A stretch of 59,738 nucleotides of DNA from Acidobacteriota bacterium (GCA_016213735.1 JACQZU010000006.1:1-59738); one strand, 5' to 3'; numbered from the stretch's first letter, positions 1-9,068 are shown. Made by a program: numbers and translations. The notes: generated by a model from the sequence alone, not told the origin.

Positions 1-247
1 CCGCACTCAAAGGCTCCCATTCTCTCTATCCGGTTTTCAAAGACGCCCGAACGACCTCGCCACGCGAACTCATCCACTCACGCCCGCACGGCGCCGCCCA
101 ACAGCCCGACCTCGATCGAACCGGACGACTAGAATAACACCCGCAAGCCTGGACGCAAGCGGAAATTCTGCGGAAACCCTTCAGGGACGACGCATCCCCG
201 CCGATGAGCCGGGAGCACGGAGGCAAGGAAGCCCAAGGAGGGGCGCC

Positions 248-1171
248 ATGGCAGGTTTGCCGGGAATCCAGGGGAATCTCTACGGGCGAGATCCAGGTTG
301 GGGTCTTCGGCCCCCGAAAGATCCGCCGCAGGGTAAGAGGGACGAGAAGAAGGAGGCCACCCCGGTCGACCCAAGGCGGGAGGGGGATGTCCTGCTCTTG
401 AAGACCGCCGTCGAGGGCAAGGATTTCCAGACGGCCCGGAAAGAGGTGGAAGCCCAGCGCCATGGGGAGATTCCAGAACAACGCCCGGAGAGCGAAAAGG
501 GGGAGGCCCATTCCCCGGCCCGCCCCGGAGGGGGTCCCGGCCCATCCCACGGTGGAACGGGGCGGGTCCACAGAAGGGACCACGGCTCGGAGGGGCCGGA
601 AGACGAGGATGGAGACCAGGAGGTCGGAGGTCCCGGTCCGGGGACGGTCCCGGGCGAAACCAAAACCCGCCCTGTTTCTCAGCCCAAGGACCCCCTTCTC
701 TTCGACCTGGACGGCCGGGGACCTCAAACGACCGGAGAAGCGGGAAGCGTTCTGTTCGACCTCCAGGGAGAAGGACAGGCGCAGCGCACCTCCTTCGTGC
801 AGGGAGGAAGTGCCTTCCTCGCCCTGGACCGGAATGGGAACGGGGTGATCGACAATGGACTGGAGCTGTTCGGGGATCAGCATGGTGCCCAGGATGGCTA
901 CGAGGAGCTGCGCCGGTTCGACGGGAACCTCGACGGACGCATCGACGGCCAGGACGCCGTGTTCCGGAGTCTTAGCCTGTTGTTCGCGAATGGAAGCACC
1001 CTGGCCCTCCAGGACGCTGGAATCGCCTCGATCCAGTTGGACGCCACGGCAAGCGGCCAAATCACCGCGACGGGGGACACCATCCTTCGGAGCGCCGTGG
1101 CGAGCCGCCTGGATGGGAGCCTCCTGGGCACCTACGCCATGGGACTCCAGCAATTCGACGTGACGGCCTGA
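248..1171 (+). CDS. EF-hand-like calcium-binding protein with disordered N-terminus
   Basis: The 307-aa product has two parts. Residues 1-145 are rich in Gly, Pro, Glu and Arg and look disordered. Residues 148-307 resemble the globular module found in haemolysin-type and large secreted bacterial proteins. Two Asp/Asn-rich loops read as calcium sites: D194-x-N196-x-N198-G-x-I-D202-x-G-x-E206, and D225-x-N227-x-D229-G-x-I-D233. An AAGGAGG ribosome site lies just before the ATG, which decides the start. There is no signal peptide, so any export route is unknown. It is transcribed toward trmFO, 44 bp away. Function is not known; calcium binding is inferred from the loops. Bases 1-247 upstream hold no gene I can support. 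Confidence 0.65.
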   Translation: MAGLPGIQGNLYGRDPGWGLRPPKDPPQGKRDEKKEATPVDPRREGDVLLLKTAVEGKDFQTARKEVEAQRHGEIPEQRPESEKGEAHSPARPGGGPGPSHGGTGRVHRRDHGSEGPEDEDGDQEVGGPGPGTVPGETKTRPVSQPKDPLLFDLDGRGPQTTGEAGSVLFDLQGEGQAQRTSFVQGGSAFLALDRNGNGVIDNGLELFGDQHGAQDGYEELRRFDGNLDGRIDGQDAVFRSLSLLFANGSTLALQDAGIASIQLDATASGQITATGDTILRSAVASRLDGSLLGTYAMGLQQFDVTA

Positions 1172-1215
1172 GACCCCACGCCCGATAGAATCCCTCCTCG
1201 AGGGAGGGTCCGAGG

Positions 1216-2640
1216 ATGAAGGTCCTGGTCGTGGGTGCCGGGCTGGCGGGTTCCGAAGCTGCCTGGCAACTCGCGGAGATGGGTCACCATGTGGACCTGG
1301 TGGAAATGCGTCCCCTCCGGAAGAGTCCAGCTCATCAGACAGGGCTTGCCGCCGAGATGGTCTGCTCGAACTCGTTCAAGAGCGACGACCCCGGTTCCGC
1401 CACCGGAATCCTGAAGGAGGAGATGCGGAGGCTCGGATCCCTTGTGCTCGCGTGCGCGGAGCAGAGCCGGGTCCCCGCGGGCCTCAGCCTGGCGGTGGAC
1501 CGGGCCGCCTTTTCTGAACGGGTCACCCGACACCTGCGGGGCCATCCGCGCATCCACTGGATCAACCGGGAGCAACAAGGTCTTTCACTGGAATGCCCCA
1601 CCGTGCTGGCCACGGGTCCCCTCACTTCCGACACGCTTTCCCAGTGGGTTGCGGAGGCCTGCGGCGGGGAAAACCTCCACTTCTACGATGCCATCGCCCC
1701 GATCGTGCTGGCGGACACCATCGACGAGGGGGTGGCCTTCAGGGCTTCCCGCTACGGGAAGGGCGAGGCGGATTTCCTCAATTGCCCCCTGGACGAGCCT
1801 GGCTACCGTCGCTTCGTCGAGGCCCTCCTCGCGGCCGAGCGCGTCCCGCTGAACGATGTGGACACGCCCTACTTCGAGGCCTGTCTGCCCATCGAGGTCA
1901 TGGCGGACCGGGGGCCCGACACGCTCCGCTTCGGTCCCATGAAACCCGTGGGATTGCGGGATCCGCGCACCGGGCAACGACCCTACGCCGTGGTCCAGCT
2001 CCGCCAGGACACCCTGGCCGGGGACCACTTCAACCTGGTGGGATTCCAGACCCGTCTGCGATGGGGAGCCCAGCAGGAGGTATTCCGGTTGATCCCAGGC
2101 CTGGAGAAAGCCGCCTTCGCACGCTACGGCAGCATCCATCGGAACACCTACGTCCAGGCCCCGCAGGTGCTGGATTCCACCCTGGCCCACCGCGACCGGC
2201 GGGGGCTTTGGATCGCTGGGCAACTGAGTGGAGTCGAGGGCTACCTGGAATCCGCCGCCTGTGGCTTGGCCGCTGCCATTCACGTGGGGCGGTTCTGCGC
2301 GGGCCGAGCACCGGCCCCGCTCCCACCGGAAACCATGCTCGGAGCCCTCCTGCACTACATCGCCAACGCCAGTGTGGAGGATTTCAGGCCCACCAACGCG
2401 ATGCTGGGCCTCCTGCCGCCCCTCCCCGAAGGCAGCGTCCGGGTCAGGAAGGCCTCAGGGCCCTCCCGGAAATCCGAGCACAAGCGGGCGAAAGGGGAGG
2501 CCCACCGAGTCAGGGCCCTGGAGGCCCTGGAAGGGTACCTCGCCGCCATCCGGGACACCCCCGGAGCGCTTGGGACAGACCCTTCCGGCGGGTCGGGCCT
2601 GGCTCCCCACCTCAACCTGGCCAGACCTCAACCGAGGTAA
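1216..2640 (+). CDS. trmFO: Methylenetetrahydrofolate--tRNA-(uracil-5)-methyltransferase TrmFO
   Basis: TrmFO is the folate- and FAD-dependent enzyme that makes ribothymidine at position 54 of the tRNA T-loop. The 474-aa protein opens with the FAD dinucleotide-binding glycines (G7-A-G-L-A-G12) and continues with the family signature VEMRP near residue 36 and CSNSFKSD near residue 56. Length is at the upper end of the family because of a short C-terminal extension. A GAGGGAGGG ribosome site precedes the ATG. The last 13 bp overlap the convergent 3' end of flgL, so the two messages are antisense at their ends. Cytoplasmic housekeeping enzyme. Confidence 0.95.
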   Translation: MKVLVVGAGLAGSEAAWQLAEMGHHVDLVEMRPLRKSPAHQTGLAAEMVCSNSFKSDDPGSATGILKEEMRRLGSLVLACAEQSRVPAGLSLAVDRAAFSERVTRHLRGHPRIHWINREQQGLSLECPTVLATGPLTSDTLSQWVAEACGGENLHFYDAIAPIVLADTIDEGVAFRASRYGKGEADFLNCPLDEPGYRRFVEALLAAERVPLNDVDTPYFEACLPIEVMADRGPDTLRFGPMKPVGLRDPRTGQRPYAVVQLRQDTLAGDHFNLVGFQTRLRWGAQQEVFRLIPGLEKAAFARYGSIHRNTYVQAPQVLDSTLAHRDRRGLWIAGQLSGVEGYLESAACGLAAAIHVGRFCAGRAPAPLPPETMLGALLHYIANASVEDFRPTNAMLGLLPPLPEGSVRVRKASGPSRKSEHKRAKGEAHRVRALEALEGYLAAIRDTPGALGTDPSGGSGLAPHLNLARPQPR

Positions 2641-3539
2641 TCGAAGAGGTTCCGCTGGCCGCTCTTGGCGAGCGTGGCGAGGGTGGCTTGCTGAGCCGTC
2701 TGTTCGGTGGAGAAATCCATGATGGCCGAGGGGTAGTCGAGATCCTGCTCACTGTTCAGGATGCTCTGGAGGTTGAGATTGAAACCTTCCAGGGTGTCCC
2801 GGACCTGAAGAAGGGTCGCCTGCCGCCCGCCCAGGTCGGTGATCGACTGGTTCACGCGAGCGTGGATCGCCTCGAGGTTGGTGACGGCAGTCTGGATCAG
2901 CGCCACGTTGTTGGTCCGAAGGCCATCCCGGAGGTCGGTCACCGCCTGGAACACATCCGTGGCAGACCCCTGGCCCCCCGGGCCGAAAAAGAGGGAGCCT
3001 CCCGGGAGGTTGGTGGTGGCCAGGTGGGTCGGAGATACTTCCAGGTTGATCAGTCCGGCATTCCCCGCGTAGGTGATGGGGCCCGCAGGAGGGCCGCTGA
3101 AGGGCTGGGTCAGCGTGGCCGTTCCAGCGAAGAGGTACTTCCCCTGTTCCTGGGTGTTGGCGATGCTGAGGATGCTCGACCGAAGGCCATCCGTCTCCTC
3201 TCCGAGGGCCGCCCGCCCGGTGGCTCCGCTGGTGCCCGTGAGTCCCTCCTGCCCGATTTCCAGGAGCCTGGTCAGGGCATCGTTCAGGCTGCCCAGGGCG
3301 GATTCGGCCCCGCTGAGAAAGGAGCCGGCCGCTTCCGCCTGCCGGAGGAATTCGTGATTCCGGGCGATGGAATTCTGGAAGTCCAGGATCAGCGCCGATC
3401 CCGTGGGATCGTCCGAGAGGCGAACGATTCGCTTCCCCGTGGCGATCTGTTCCTGGAGGACGGAAATCCGCTCCTTGGTCCTCTGGAGGTCCAGCAGAGC
3501 CTGGCGATTCATCAGGTTGGTGGGGGTCCGAAGGCTCAT
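2628..3539 (-). CDS. flgL: Flagellar hook-associated protein 3 (FlgL)
   Basis: FlgL is the second hook-filament junction protein, adjoining the flagellin filament, and is exported through the flagellar type III system. The 303-aa protein has the flagellin-like N-terminal helix (RIVRLSDDPTGSALIL near residues 37-52) and a C-terminal helical region that packs against it. The gene is the last of the flagellar run and follows flgK by 36 bp. Its end overlaps trmFO by 13 bp on the other strand, and no terminator hairpin is visible there. Confidence 0.92.
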   Translation of the reverse strand: MSLRTPTNLMNRQALLDLQRTKERISVLQEQIATGKRIVRLSDDPTGSALILDFQNSIARNHEFLRQAEAAGSFLSGAESALGSLNDALTRLLEIGQEGLTGTSGATGRAALGEETDGLRSSILSIANTQEQGKYLFAGTATLTQPFSGPPAGPITYAGNAGLINLEVSPTHLATTNLPGGSLFFGPGGQGSATDVFQAVTDLRDGLRTNNVALIQTAVTNLEAIHARVNQSITDLGGRQATLLQVRDTLEGFNLNLQSILNSEQDLDYPSAIMDFSTEQTAQQATLATLAKSGQRNLFDYLG

Positions 3540-3575
3540 GGGTCACCTCGAGGGCGCATCGTGGCCAGGGGCCCT

Positions 3576-5057
3576 TCATCGCCCGAACTGGTTCACCAGC
3601 TGGTCGGTGAGCTGGTCGATCACGCTGAGGAAACGGGCGGAAGCCTGGTAGGCGCGCTGGAAGGTGATGAGGTTGGCCGCCTCCTCATCCAGGTCCACCC
3701 CGGAGATGCGCTCCCGCTGATTCTGCAATCCGCTCAAAAGCCGTTCCTGGGTGGAGGCATTGCTCTGGAGTCCACTGGCCTGGGTCCCGATCGAGCTGAC
3801 GAGGCTGGCGATCACTGTGCTGAAGGGTCCGCTGTCTCCCAGTCCGTCCCCGTTCGTGTCCACGGTGGCTCCCGTGAATTGAAGGTTGGAGAGGGCCCGC
3901 GCGTTGGTGTTGTCCCCAGGTGCCCCCGCAGCCCCGGCGGCTGCGATCAGGCTCGGGTTTGAGACGATGGCTGCGTTCACGGTCAGGGCATTCACCGCCC
4001 CGGCGTAGAAGGCTCCCGGAAGAATGGCGGGGGAGAGACCGTTGGCCCCGTTCGGCACTCCGCCCTGGAAGAAGTCCAATCCCGTGGTCACGCCGTCGAG
4101 GGCGAAACCGGTCCGGTGCTGCAAGTTGACGGTGGATTGGATCCCCGCGGCCAGCTGGTCCAGCTGACGCATGTACCCCGCCAGGATGTTGTCGCGCAGG
4201 TCCAGGCGTCCACCAAGCTCGCCCCCGCTGATCTGTCGGGTCACGTCGAGGGTGGCGGCCGAACCCAGGTCCACATTGACCTGGTTGTAGTTGAAGTTGA
4301 GGGGATCGGGAGTGACGGAGAGGTGGAAGGCGTTCTTTCCGACCAACAGGGGCGCGGCCCCCGAGTCGAGCATGATCGTGTAGCTGCCGTCGGAGGCTTC
4401 GAAGGCATGGATGCCCACGAGGCCCGCCAGTTTGTCGGTGAGGGCCTTCCGCTGGTCCCGGGAATCGTTGTCGGAGCCATCGACGACCTCAGTGCCGATC
4501 CGTTCGTTCAGGGAGGCGATCTGGTCCAGGAGCCCATTGATCTCCTGGGTCAGGATCCCCACCCCCGTGTTCGCCTGGCTGCGTTGTTCGGCCAGCAAGG
4601 TGTACCGATCCTGGAGTCCCGTGACCATGGACTGGGCGGTGCCGACCACGCTGCGGCGAAGGGCGACGTCCTCCGGCCGGGCGGCGAGGTCCTGGAAACC
4701 CTGGAAGAATTTCTGGACCAGGCTCCCGAGGCTGCTCTCCCCTGAGACTTCGAAGGCCGAGCTGATGCCCTCCACCGTCTGGTAGCGCGTGTCCATCCCG
4801 GACTTGGCTGAGAAGGTCTGGAGGATCTGGAGTTCCAGGAAGCGGTCCCGGATCCCCTCCACATTGGTGGCCGTGGCGCCGGAACCGTAGAAAAGGTTCC
4901 CGAACAGCTGGTTCGGCGTGGCGCTCAGGCCCACCCGCTGACGGCTGTACCCCGGGGTGTTGACGTTGGCGATGTTGTGGCCGACGACATTCAACCCGTT
5001 CTGCGCGGCCTTGAGCCCCGAAAGGCCGACGTTCAATCCGAAAGTGAGTCCAGGCAT
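3576..5057 (-). CDS. flgK: Flagellar hook-associated protein 1 (FlgK)
   Basis: FlgK is the first hook-filament junction protein, sitting directly on the hook. The 493-aa sequence has the N-terminal flagellar rod/hook motif (GLNVVGHNIANVNTPGYSRQ, residues 22-41) and a C-terminal helical tail containing LITFQRAYQASARFL. The middle is variable, as usual for the family. The gene lies 9 bp after the small FlgN-like gene and before flgL. Hook-associated proteins need a chaperone for export, which fits the identity proposed for the preceding gene. Confidence 0.94.
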   Translation of the reverse strand: MPGLTFGLNVGLSGLKAAQNGLNVVGHNIANVNTPGYSRQRVGLSATPNQLFGNLFYGSGATATNVEGIRDRFLELQILQTFSAKSGMDTRYQTVEGISSAFEVSGESSLGSLVQKFFQGFQDLAARPEDVALRRSVVGTAQSMVTGLQDRYTLLAEQRSQANTGVGILTQEINGLLDQIASLNERIGTEVVDGSDNDSRDQRKALTDKLAGLVGIHAFEASDGSYTIMLDSGAAPLLVGKNAFHLSVTPDPLNFNYNQVNVDLGSAATLDVTRQISGGELGGRLDLRDNILAGYMRQLDQLAAGIQSTVNLQHRTGFALDGVTTGLDFFQGGVPNGANGLSPAILPGAFYAGAVNALTVNAAIVSNPSLIAAAGAAGAPGDNTNARALSNLQFTGATVDTNGDGLGDSGPFSTVIASLVSSIGTQASGLQSNASTQERLLSGLQNQRERISGVDLDEEAANLITFQRAYQASARFLSVIDQLTDQLVNQFGR

Positions 5058-5066
5058 GGTGCCCTC

Positions 5067-5363
5067 CTAGACATGGTGCTGGATGCGGGCCTTCACCCCC
5101 TGCGCCCAGGAGCCCCCTGGAGCAGGACGGTAGGTGCCCGAATCGTCCAGGGCCATCAGGGCCGCCCGCACGGGGGCCTGAAGCCCCCCCAGCAGGGACA
5201 GGACTTCCCCGACGCGGCGCTTCAGGTCCAGGGCCTGGACCCGGTTCGTCGGCCAGCCCACCAGCTGGTTCCACTGGACGCCGGCCAGCAGGGGGGTCGG
5301 ATCCTGCCCCGAAATCAGGCGACGCTCGATCTCATCCACGAGGGCGGGCACGGAGTGCAGCAT
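5067..5363 (-). CDS. Small helical protein, FlgN-like candidate chaperone
   Basis: The 98-aa product is mostly helical, with no signal peptide or membrane segment. Its size and its position immediately upstream of flgK match FlgN, the cytoplasmic export chaperone for FlgK and FlgL. No strong sequence signature is visible, so the identity rests mainly on context. I chose the ATG at 5363 over the longer frame starting at 5393 because a GGGAGG ribosome site sits 7 bases before it. The stop is 9 bp from flgK, consistent with one transcript. Confidence 0.6.
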   Translation of the reverse strand: MLHSVPALVDEIERRLISGQDPTPLLAGVQWNQLVGWPTNRVQALDLKRRVGEVLSLLGGLQAPVRAALMALDDSGTYRPAPGGSWAQGVKARIQHHV

Positions 5364-5396
5364 GGGCGTTCCTCCCGTGGAGGATGCGCGCAAGCC

Positions 5397-5708
5397 TCAG
5401 GCCAGCAAGTCCAGGTGCTTTTCGGCAGAGTCTGCCGGGGCTTCGTCCACGGAGTCTTCATTCCCCGCTTCCTGGCGCTCCTTCGGTTGCCGGGGGCTGC
5501 CTCCCCGTCCCCCCTGCCGCTCCTCGAGTTTGAGCCCCTGGGATTCTGCCACCAGGTGGACCGCCGACTGGTCTTCCGCCATGCGGTGATCGAAGAGGAG
5601 CCTCCGGGCCACTTCCCGCTGGCTCTGCTCGTTGCCCTCATGGGCCGCCCTGACGGACTCGGCGGCGACGGTCTGGAACATCTGGCGCAGCGCCAGGGGA
5701 GTGATCAC
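5397..5708 (-). CDS. Uncharacterised small protein in the flagellar operon
   Basis: The 103-aa acidic, polar protein lies between flgM and the FlgN-like gene. The first 60 residues are predicted amphipathic helix; the rest is low-complexity and rich in Gly, Glu, Arg and Asp. I recognise no family. It begins 9 bp after the flgM stop, so co-expression with the flagellar genes is likely. Possible roles are a flagellar accessory or hook-related factor, but the sequence gives no direct clue. Confidence 0.6.
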   Translation of the reverse strand: MITPLALRQMFQTVAAESVRAAHEGNEQSQREVARRLLFDHRMAEDQSAVHLVAESQGLKLEERQGGRGGSPRQPKERQEAGNEDSVDEAPADSAEKHLDLLA

Positions 5709-5717
5709 GGAACCCCG

Positions 5718-6023
5718 TCAGGGGCGGTTGGGCAGGGGCTGGTGCTCCCGGACGATCCCTTCCGCCACGGCCTTTCCGTCGGGGTGGTAGGCATCACCAT
5801 CCAGGGCGGCCCGTAGGGCCTCCACCCTCTCGGTGCGGACATCCGGCACCTTGGCCACTTCCGCCTGGGCCACCGCGATCAACTGAGCCGTGTTGGAAAC
5901 GCTGACGGCGTCCTGGACCGGGGCCACGGGGGCGGCGGGCTGGGGGGCGGCCGGGGCGGGGGCCGGGCGGGCGGGTCCCGCTGGCGCGTTCCCGCTGACC
6001 CCTGGCTTGCCGCTGATCCGCAT
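5718..6023 (-). CDS. flgM: Anti-sigma-28 factor FlgM
   Basis: FlgM binds and inhibits the flagellar sigma factor FliA until the hook is complete, then is exported. The 101-aa protein has an Ala/Pro-rich disordered N-terminal half (residues 10-40) and a C-terminal sigma-binding part. That part contains the family pattern in which VPDVRTERVEALRAAL is followed by a Tyr-His and then AVAEGIVRE. Length matches the family. It lies inside the flagellar run, after the flgJ-type gene. Confidence 0.88.
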   Translation of the reverse strand: MRISGKPGVSGNAPAGPARPAPAPAAPQPAAPVAPVQDAVSVSNTAQLIAVAQAEVAKVPDVRTERVEALRAALDGDAYHPDGKAVAEGIVREHQPLPNRP

Positions 6024-6066
6024 GATTCACCTCGACGGAATCCTATCGGCAGGATAAGCCCGTTTC

Positions 6067-6414
6067 TCAAGCTCGTGGGGAATTTCCAGGTTGCCCCGCC
6101 TCCGCCCTGCGCCGCCAAGCCTCTTCCAGTTTCGAGGCGAGCCCCCAGCCCTTCCCTCCCCGGACGGCCTTGTCCACGACGGCCTGGTCCATGAGGTACT
6201 CCAGGGTTCCCCGAGCCTGCCCACTGTTGCCGAGCAGGCCCGCGGGTTCCACGGTCTTCCGAAGGTTCTGGAGCAGCATGCTCATGAGGAGACTCTCGAA
6301 GGCCAGCGCGGCCTCGTGCAGTTCGTCCTTTACCCCAGGAGAGGGCGGACCGGGGATGGGAGCCTCCGGCCGTGGGGTGCCCAGGGGGAGCGCGGGGACG
6401 GCCTGGAGGTTCAC
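6067..6414 (-). CDS. flgJ: Rod-binding protein, FlgJ N-terminal domain only
   Basis: The 115-aa protein matches the rod-capping (rod-binding) domain of FlgJ, with AALAFESLLMSMLLQNLRKT near residues 35-54 and an MDQAV segment near 95. It lacks the muramidase domain carried by the enterobacterial protein, as is common in many phyla, so rod passage through peptidoglycan must rely on another hydrolase. The GTG start overlaps the flgI stop in a GTGA arrangement, which suggests translational coupling. Confidence 0.88.
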   Translation of the reverse strand: MNLQAVPALPLGTPRPEAPIPGPPSPGVKDELHEAALAFESLLMSMLLQNLRKTVEPAGLLGNSGQARGTLEYLMDQAVVDKAVRGGKGWGLASKLEEAWRRRAEAGQPGNSPRA

Positions 6415-7514
6415 AGGATCCTCAACTCCGCATTCAGGGCCCCCGCGTCCTTGATGGCCTGGAGGATGGCCACCAGGTCCCGGGGCGTGACCCCCAGGGC
6501 GTTGAGCATTTCCGCCAGCTTCCCGACGCTGACGCCGCTTTCCACGCTCAGGGACTTGGGCTTCTCCTCGGCGGCGGTGATCTCCTTCTTCTCCCCGGCC
6601 ACCGTCTTCCCACGGGAGAGGGGGGCCGGCTGACTCACCGCCGGGAGGCTGGTGACCAGGATGGAGAGGCCTCCCTGGACAATGCTGACGGGCCCCACCC
6701 GCACGTCCGACCCCATGATGATGGTTCCGGTCTTCTCGTTCACCACCACCCTGGCCTTGGGTTGCATCTGGACGGGGAGGTTCTCCAGGCGAGCCGCCAA
6801 CTCCACCACGTTGGCGGTGTAGGCAGCGGGGACGGTGACTTCCACGGTCCGGGGATCCACCGCCCGGGCAGCCTTCTCCCCCAGTTCCTCGTTGATGGCG
6901 TGCATCACGCGGATGGAGGTCGTGAAGTCGTCCTCCGAAAGGCTGTACCGCAGCGTGGGTCTCTCCCCGAAAGCGCTGGGGATCCCGCGCTCCACCAACG
7001 CCCCCTCGGGGATTCGGCCCACCGTGGGGTGGTTCTTGGTGACGGAGGCTCCACCCGAGGCCGCGCTGAACCCTCCCACGAGCAGGGGGCCCTGGGCCAC
7101 CGCGTAGACCAGGGAATCGGGCCCGGCCAGGGGCGTCATGAGAAGGGTTCCCCCGGCGAGGGATTTGGCGTCCCCCGTGCTGCTCACCGTGACGTCGATG
7201 CGCTGCCCGGGCTTGGCAAAGGCCGGAAGTTCCGCGGTAACCATCACCGCTGCAACGTTCTTCACCTTGACCGTGGCGGAGTCGATGGTGATGCCCTGCC
7301 GCGCCAGGAGGTTGGTGAGGCTCTGGACGGTGAAGCGGGTCTGATCCTTGTCGCCCGTTCCGTCCAGTCCGACCACCACCCCGTAGCCCAGCAGCTGATT
7401 GCCCCGGACACCCTGGAGGCGGGCGATCTCCTTCAGCCGGCCCTCCACCTTGGGTTCCCCGGGACCGGCCCCCAGGAGGGCCACGGCGCCGAGCAGAATC
7501 GCAGCAAGCCTCAT
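6411..7514 (-). CDS. flgI: Flagellar P-ring protein FlgI
   Basis: FlgI forms the periplasmic P ring around the flagellar rod. The 367-aa product begins with a Sec signal peptide (about 16 residues) and continues with the conserved start ARLQGVRGNQLLGYGVVVGL. It ends in the usual conserved C-terminal segment (VAILQAIKDAGALNAELRIL). An AGGAG site precedes the ATG. The gene follows flgH by 10 bp and is coupled to the flgJ-type gene. Its presence indicates a Gram-negative type envelope. Confidence 0.96.
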   Translation of the reverse strand: MRLAAILLGAVALLGAGPGEPKVEGRLKEIARLQGVRGNQLLGYGVVVGLDGTGDKDQTRFTVQSLTNLLARQGITIDSATVKVKNVAAVMVTAELPAFAKPGQRIDVTVSSTGDAKSLAGGTLLMTPLAGPDSLVYAVAQGPLLVGGFSAASGGASVTKNHPTVGRIPEGALVERGIPSAFGERPTLRYSLSEDDFTTSIRVMHAINEELGEKAARAVDPRTVEVTVPAAYTANVVELAARLENLPVQMQPKARVVVNEKTGTIIMGSDVRVGPVSIVQGGLSILVTSLPAVSQPAPLSRGKTVAGEKKEITAAEEKPKSLSVESGVSVGKLAEMLNALGVTPRDLVAILQAIKDAGALNAELRIL

Positions 7515-7524
7515 GGCTTCGCTC

Positions 7525-8199
7525 CTAGAAAGGCCACACGTAGTTCAGGAGACGGCTAATCCAGCCTGGTTTGAGGGTCTCGTCCACCACGCCCTCCCCG
7601 CCGTAGCCGATGCGCAGCTCGGCCACCTGACCCGAGAGGATGCTGTTGTCCTTCGCCAGGCGGAGGGGGTCCAGCATGCCGGCGACGTAGAGGCGCTGCT
7701 TCTCGTTGTTCAACTGGATGTCCCGGAACCCTTCGAAGATGATGTTGCCGTTGCCGAGCACTTTCACCACGCGGGCGGTGATGGTGGTGGTGAACACCGC
7801 GCTGCGCCCTGTGGTGCCGTTGCCCTTGAACTTGTTGGTGGTCCCGGTGGTCTTGTCCGCCGAGGAGCCCGCCCCCAGCGCCTCGCCTCCCATCCGGGAG
7901 AACAGCAGCGGCGCACTCAATTTGTTGGAGCCGTCCCGCGCCGTGGTCACGTCGGCCCTGGAAATGGCGCTGGTGCTCTCGGTGATCCGCACCGTCACCA
8001 GGTCATTGAGCTGTCGGGCCCGGAGGTCCGCCACGACGCTGCGGTCCCGCCAGAGGGACCCTTCGGAAAGGGGGCCTGGGTCCGGGGCCTCGGCGACGTA
8101 GGGCACCCGTGGCTTGGTGAGCAGGGTCGGGTCGTGGCGCTTGGGGATGGAGCACCCCAGGGCCGCGGCGAGTAGGGCCATGGGCAGGAAATTCCGCAT
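7525..8199 (-). CDS. flgH: Flagellar L-ring lipoprotein FlgH
   Basis: FlgH forms the outer-membrane L ring. The product (224 aa from the ATG at 8199) has a short lipoprotein signal with lipobox Leu-Gly-Cys. The family motif SLWRDRSVVADLRARQLNDL follows, then VTVRITES and a C-terminal VAGMLDPLRLAKDN. I prefer the ATG at 8199 to an upstream in-frame start at 8220 because a GGAGG lies 6 bases before it and the signal peptide then begins correctly. First structural flagellar gene of the run. Confidence 0.94.
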   Translation of the reverse strand: MRNFLPMALLAAALGCSIPKRHDPTLLTKPRVPYVAEAPDPGPLSEGSLWRDRSVVADLRARQLNDLVTVRITESTSAISRADVTTARDGSNKLSAPLLFSRMGGEALGAGSSADKTTGTTNKFKGNGTTGRSAVFTTTITARVVKVLGNGNIIFEGFRDIQLNNEKQRLYVAGMLDPLRLAKDNSILSGQVAELRIGYGGEGVVDETLKPGWISRLLNYVWPF

Positions 8200-8243
8200 G
8201 TCCAGCCTCCACGGGGCCATGAGCCAGCCTCGTGCCAGAGCCC

Positions 8244-9068
8244 TCAGGCCAGGGCCACCAGCACCCGGTGGTGACCAGCGAAATCCTTGTGGATCATTGT
8301 TTTACGCCATCCCCGGGCCCTCGCCCGGGCCTCCAGTTCGGGCCCCTGCCCCGCCCCGATCTCCATCACGATGCCGGGGGCGGAGCGGACGTGGGCCTCC
8401 CGGAGCAGTTCCGTGGCCACCGCCAGGCCCCCCTCCCCGCCGAACAGGGCCAGGGAGGGTTCCAGGCCCAGTTCCGGTTGCAGGTCCGGTGCCTCCAGGG
8501 GATCCACATAGGGCGGATTGCTCACCACCAGGCCCACGGGATCCGGGGCGGAAGCGAGCAGGTCCCCCAGGCTGAACCGCACCAGGGCCCCATGGGAGGC
8601 CGCGTTCTCCTCGGCGACCCTCAGGGCCCTGCGGCTGATGTCCGTGGCTGAAACGCCCCAATCCGTCTCCAGGGCCAGGGTGATCGCCAGGATCCCCGAG
8701 CCGGTGCCCACGTCGGTGGCCTTCGAGACCCCGAGACGCCGCCCCACCTCCAGGGCCGCCTCCAGGACCAGTTCGGTTTCGGGCCGCGGGATCAGGGTGT
8801 CCCGCGTGACCTTGAAGCGGCGCCCCCGCCAGAGGCTCCAGCCCAGGATGTACGCCCAGGGTTCCCGGGCCCGGCGCCGCTCCAGCCAATGGTCCACCTG
8901 AGAGACGGATTCGCCGGGGACGACCTCCTCCCCGTGGGCGAGCAGCCACGCCCTCCCCAGCCCGAGACCCTCCTCCAGCCAGCGCCAGGACTCTGCTTCG
9001 GCCTCCTCGGGCGGGAGGAAGCCCCGGAGCTGCTCGACGATGCGGGCGCGGAGAGAGTGGTGGTGCAC
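8244..9068 (-). CDS. prmC: Peptide chain release factor N5-glutamine methyltransferase PrmC
   Basis: PrmC methylates the Gln of the GGQ motif in release factors RF1 and RF2. The sequence has the N-terminal helical domain, the LIPRPETE motif, an AdoMet site (DVGTGSGILA) and the catalytic NPPYV. The frame stays open to a GTG at 9176 that overlaps the stop of the barrel gene. The extra 36 residues do not resemble the family, so I place the start at the GTG at 9068; neither has a convincing ribosome site. It lies 44 bp upstream of flgH and may share its transcript. Confidence 0.88.
   Translation of the reverse strand: MHHHSLRARIVEQLRGFLPPEEAEAESWRWLEEGLGLGRAWLLAHGEEVVPGESVSQVDHWLERRRAREPWAYILGWSLWRGRRFKVTRDTLIPRPETELVLEAALEVGRRLGVSKATDVGTGSGILAITLALETDWGVSATDISRRALRVAEENAASHGALVRFSLGDLLASAPDPVGLVVSNPPYVDPLEAPDLQPELGLEPSLALFGGEGGLAVATELLREAHVRSAPGIVMEIGAGQGPELEARARARGWRKTMIHKDFAGHHRVLVALA

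Noticed and set aside
26-1153. 375-aa open frame on the minus strand opposite the first gene
   Set aside because: It is a GC-rich antisense shadow: no ribosome site, no motif, and the plus-strand gene has EF-hand loops and a strong ribosome site.
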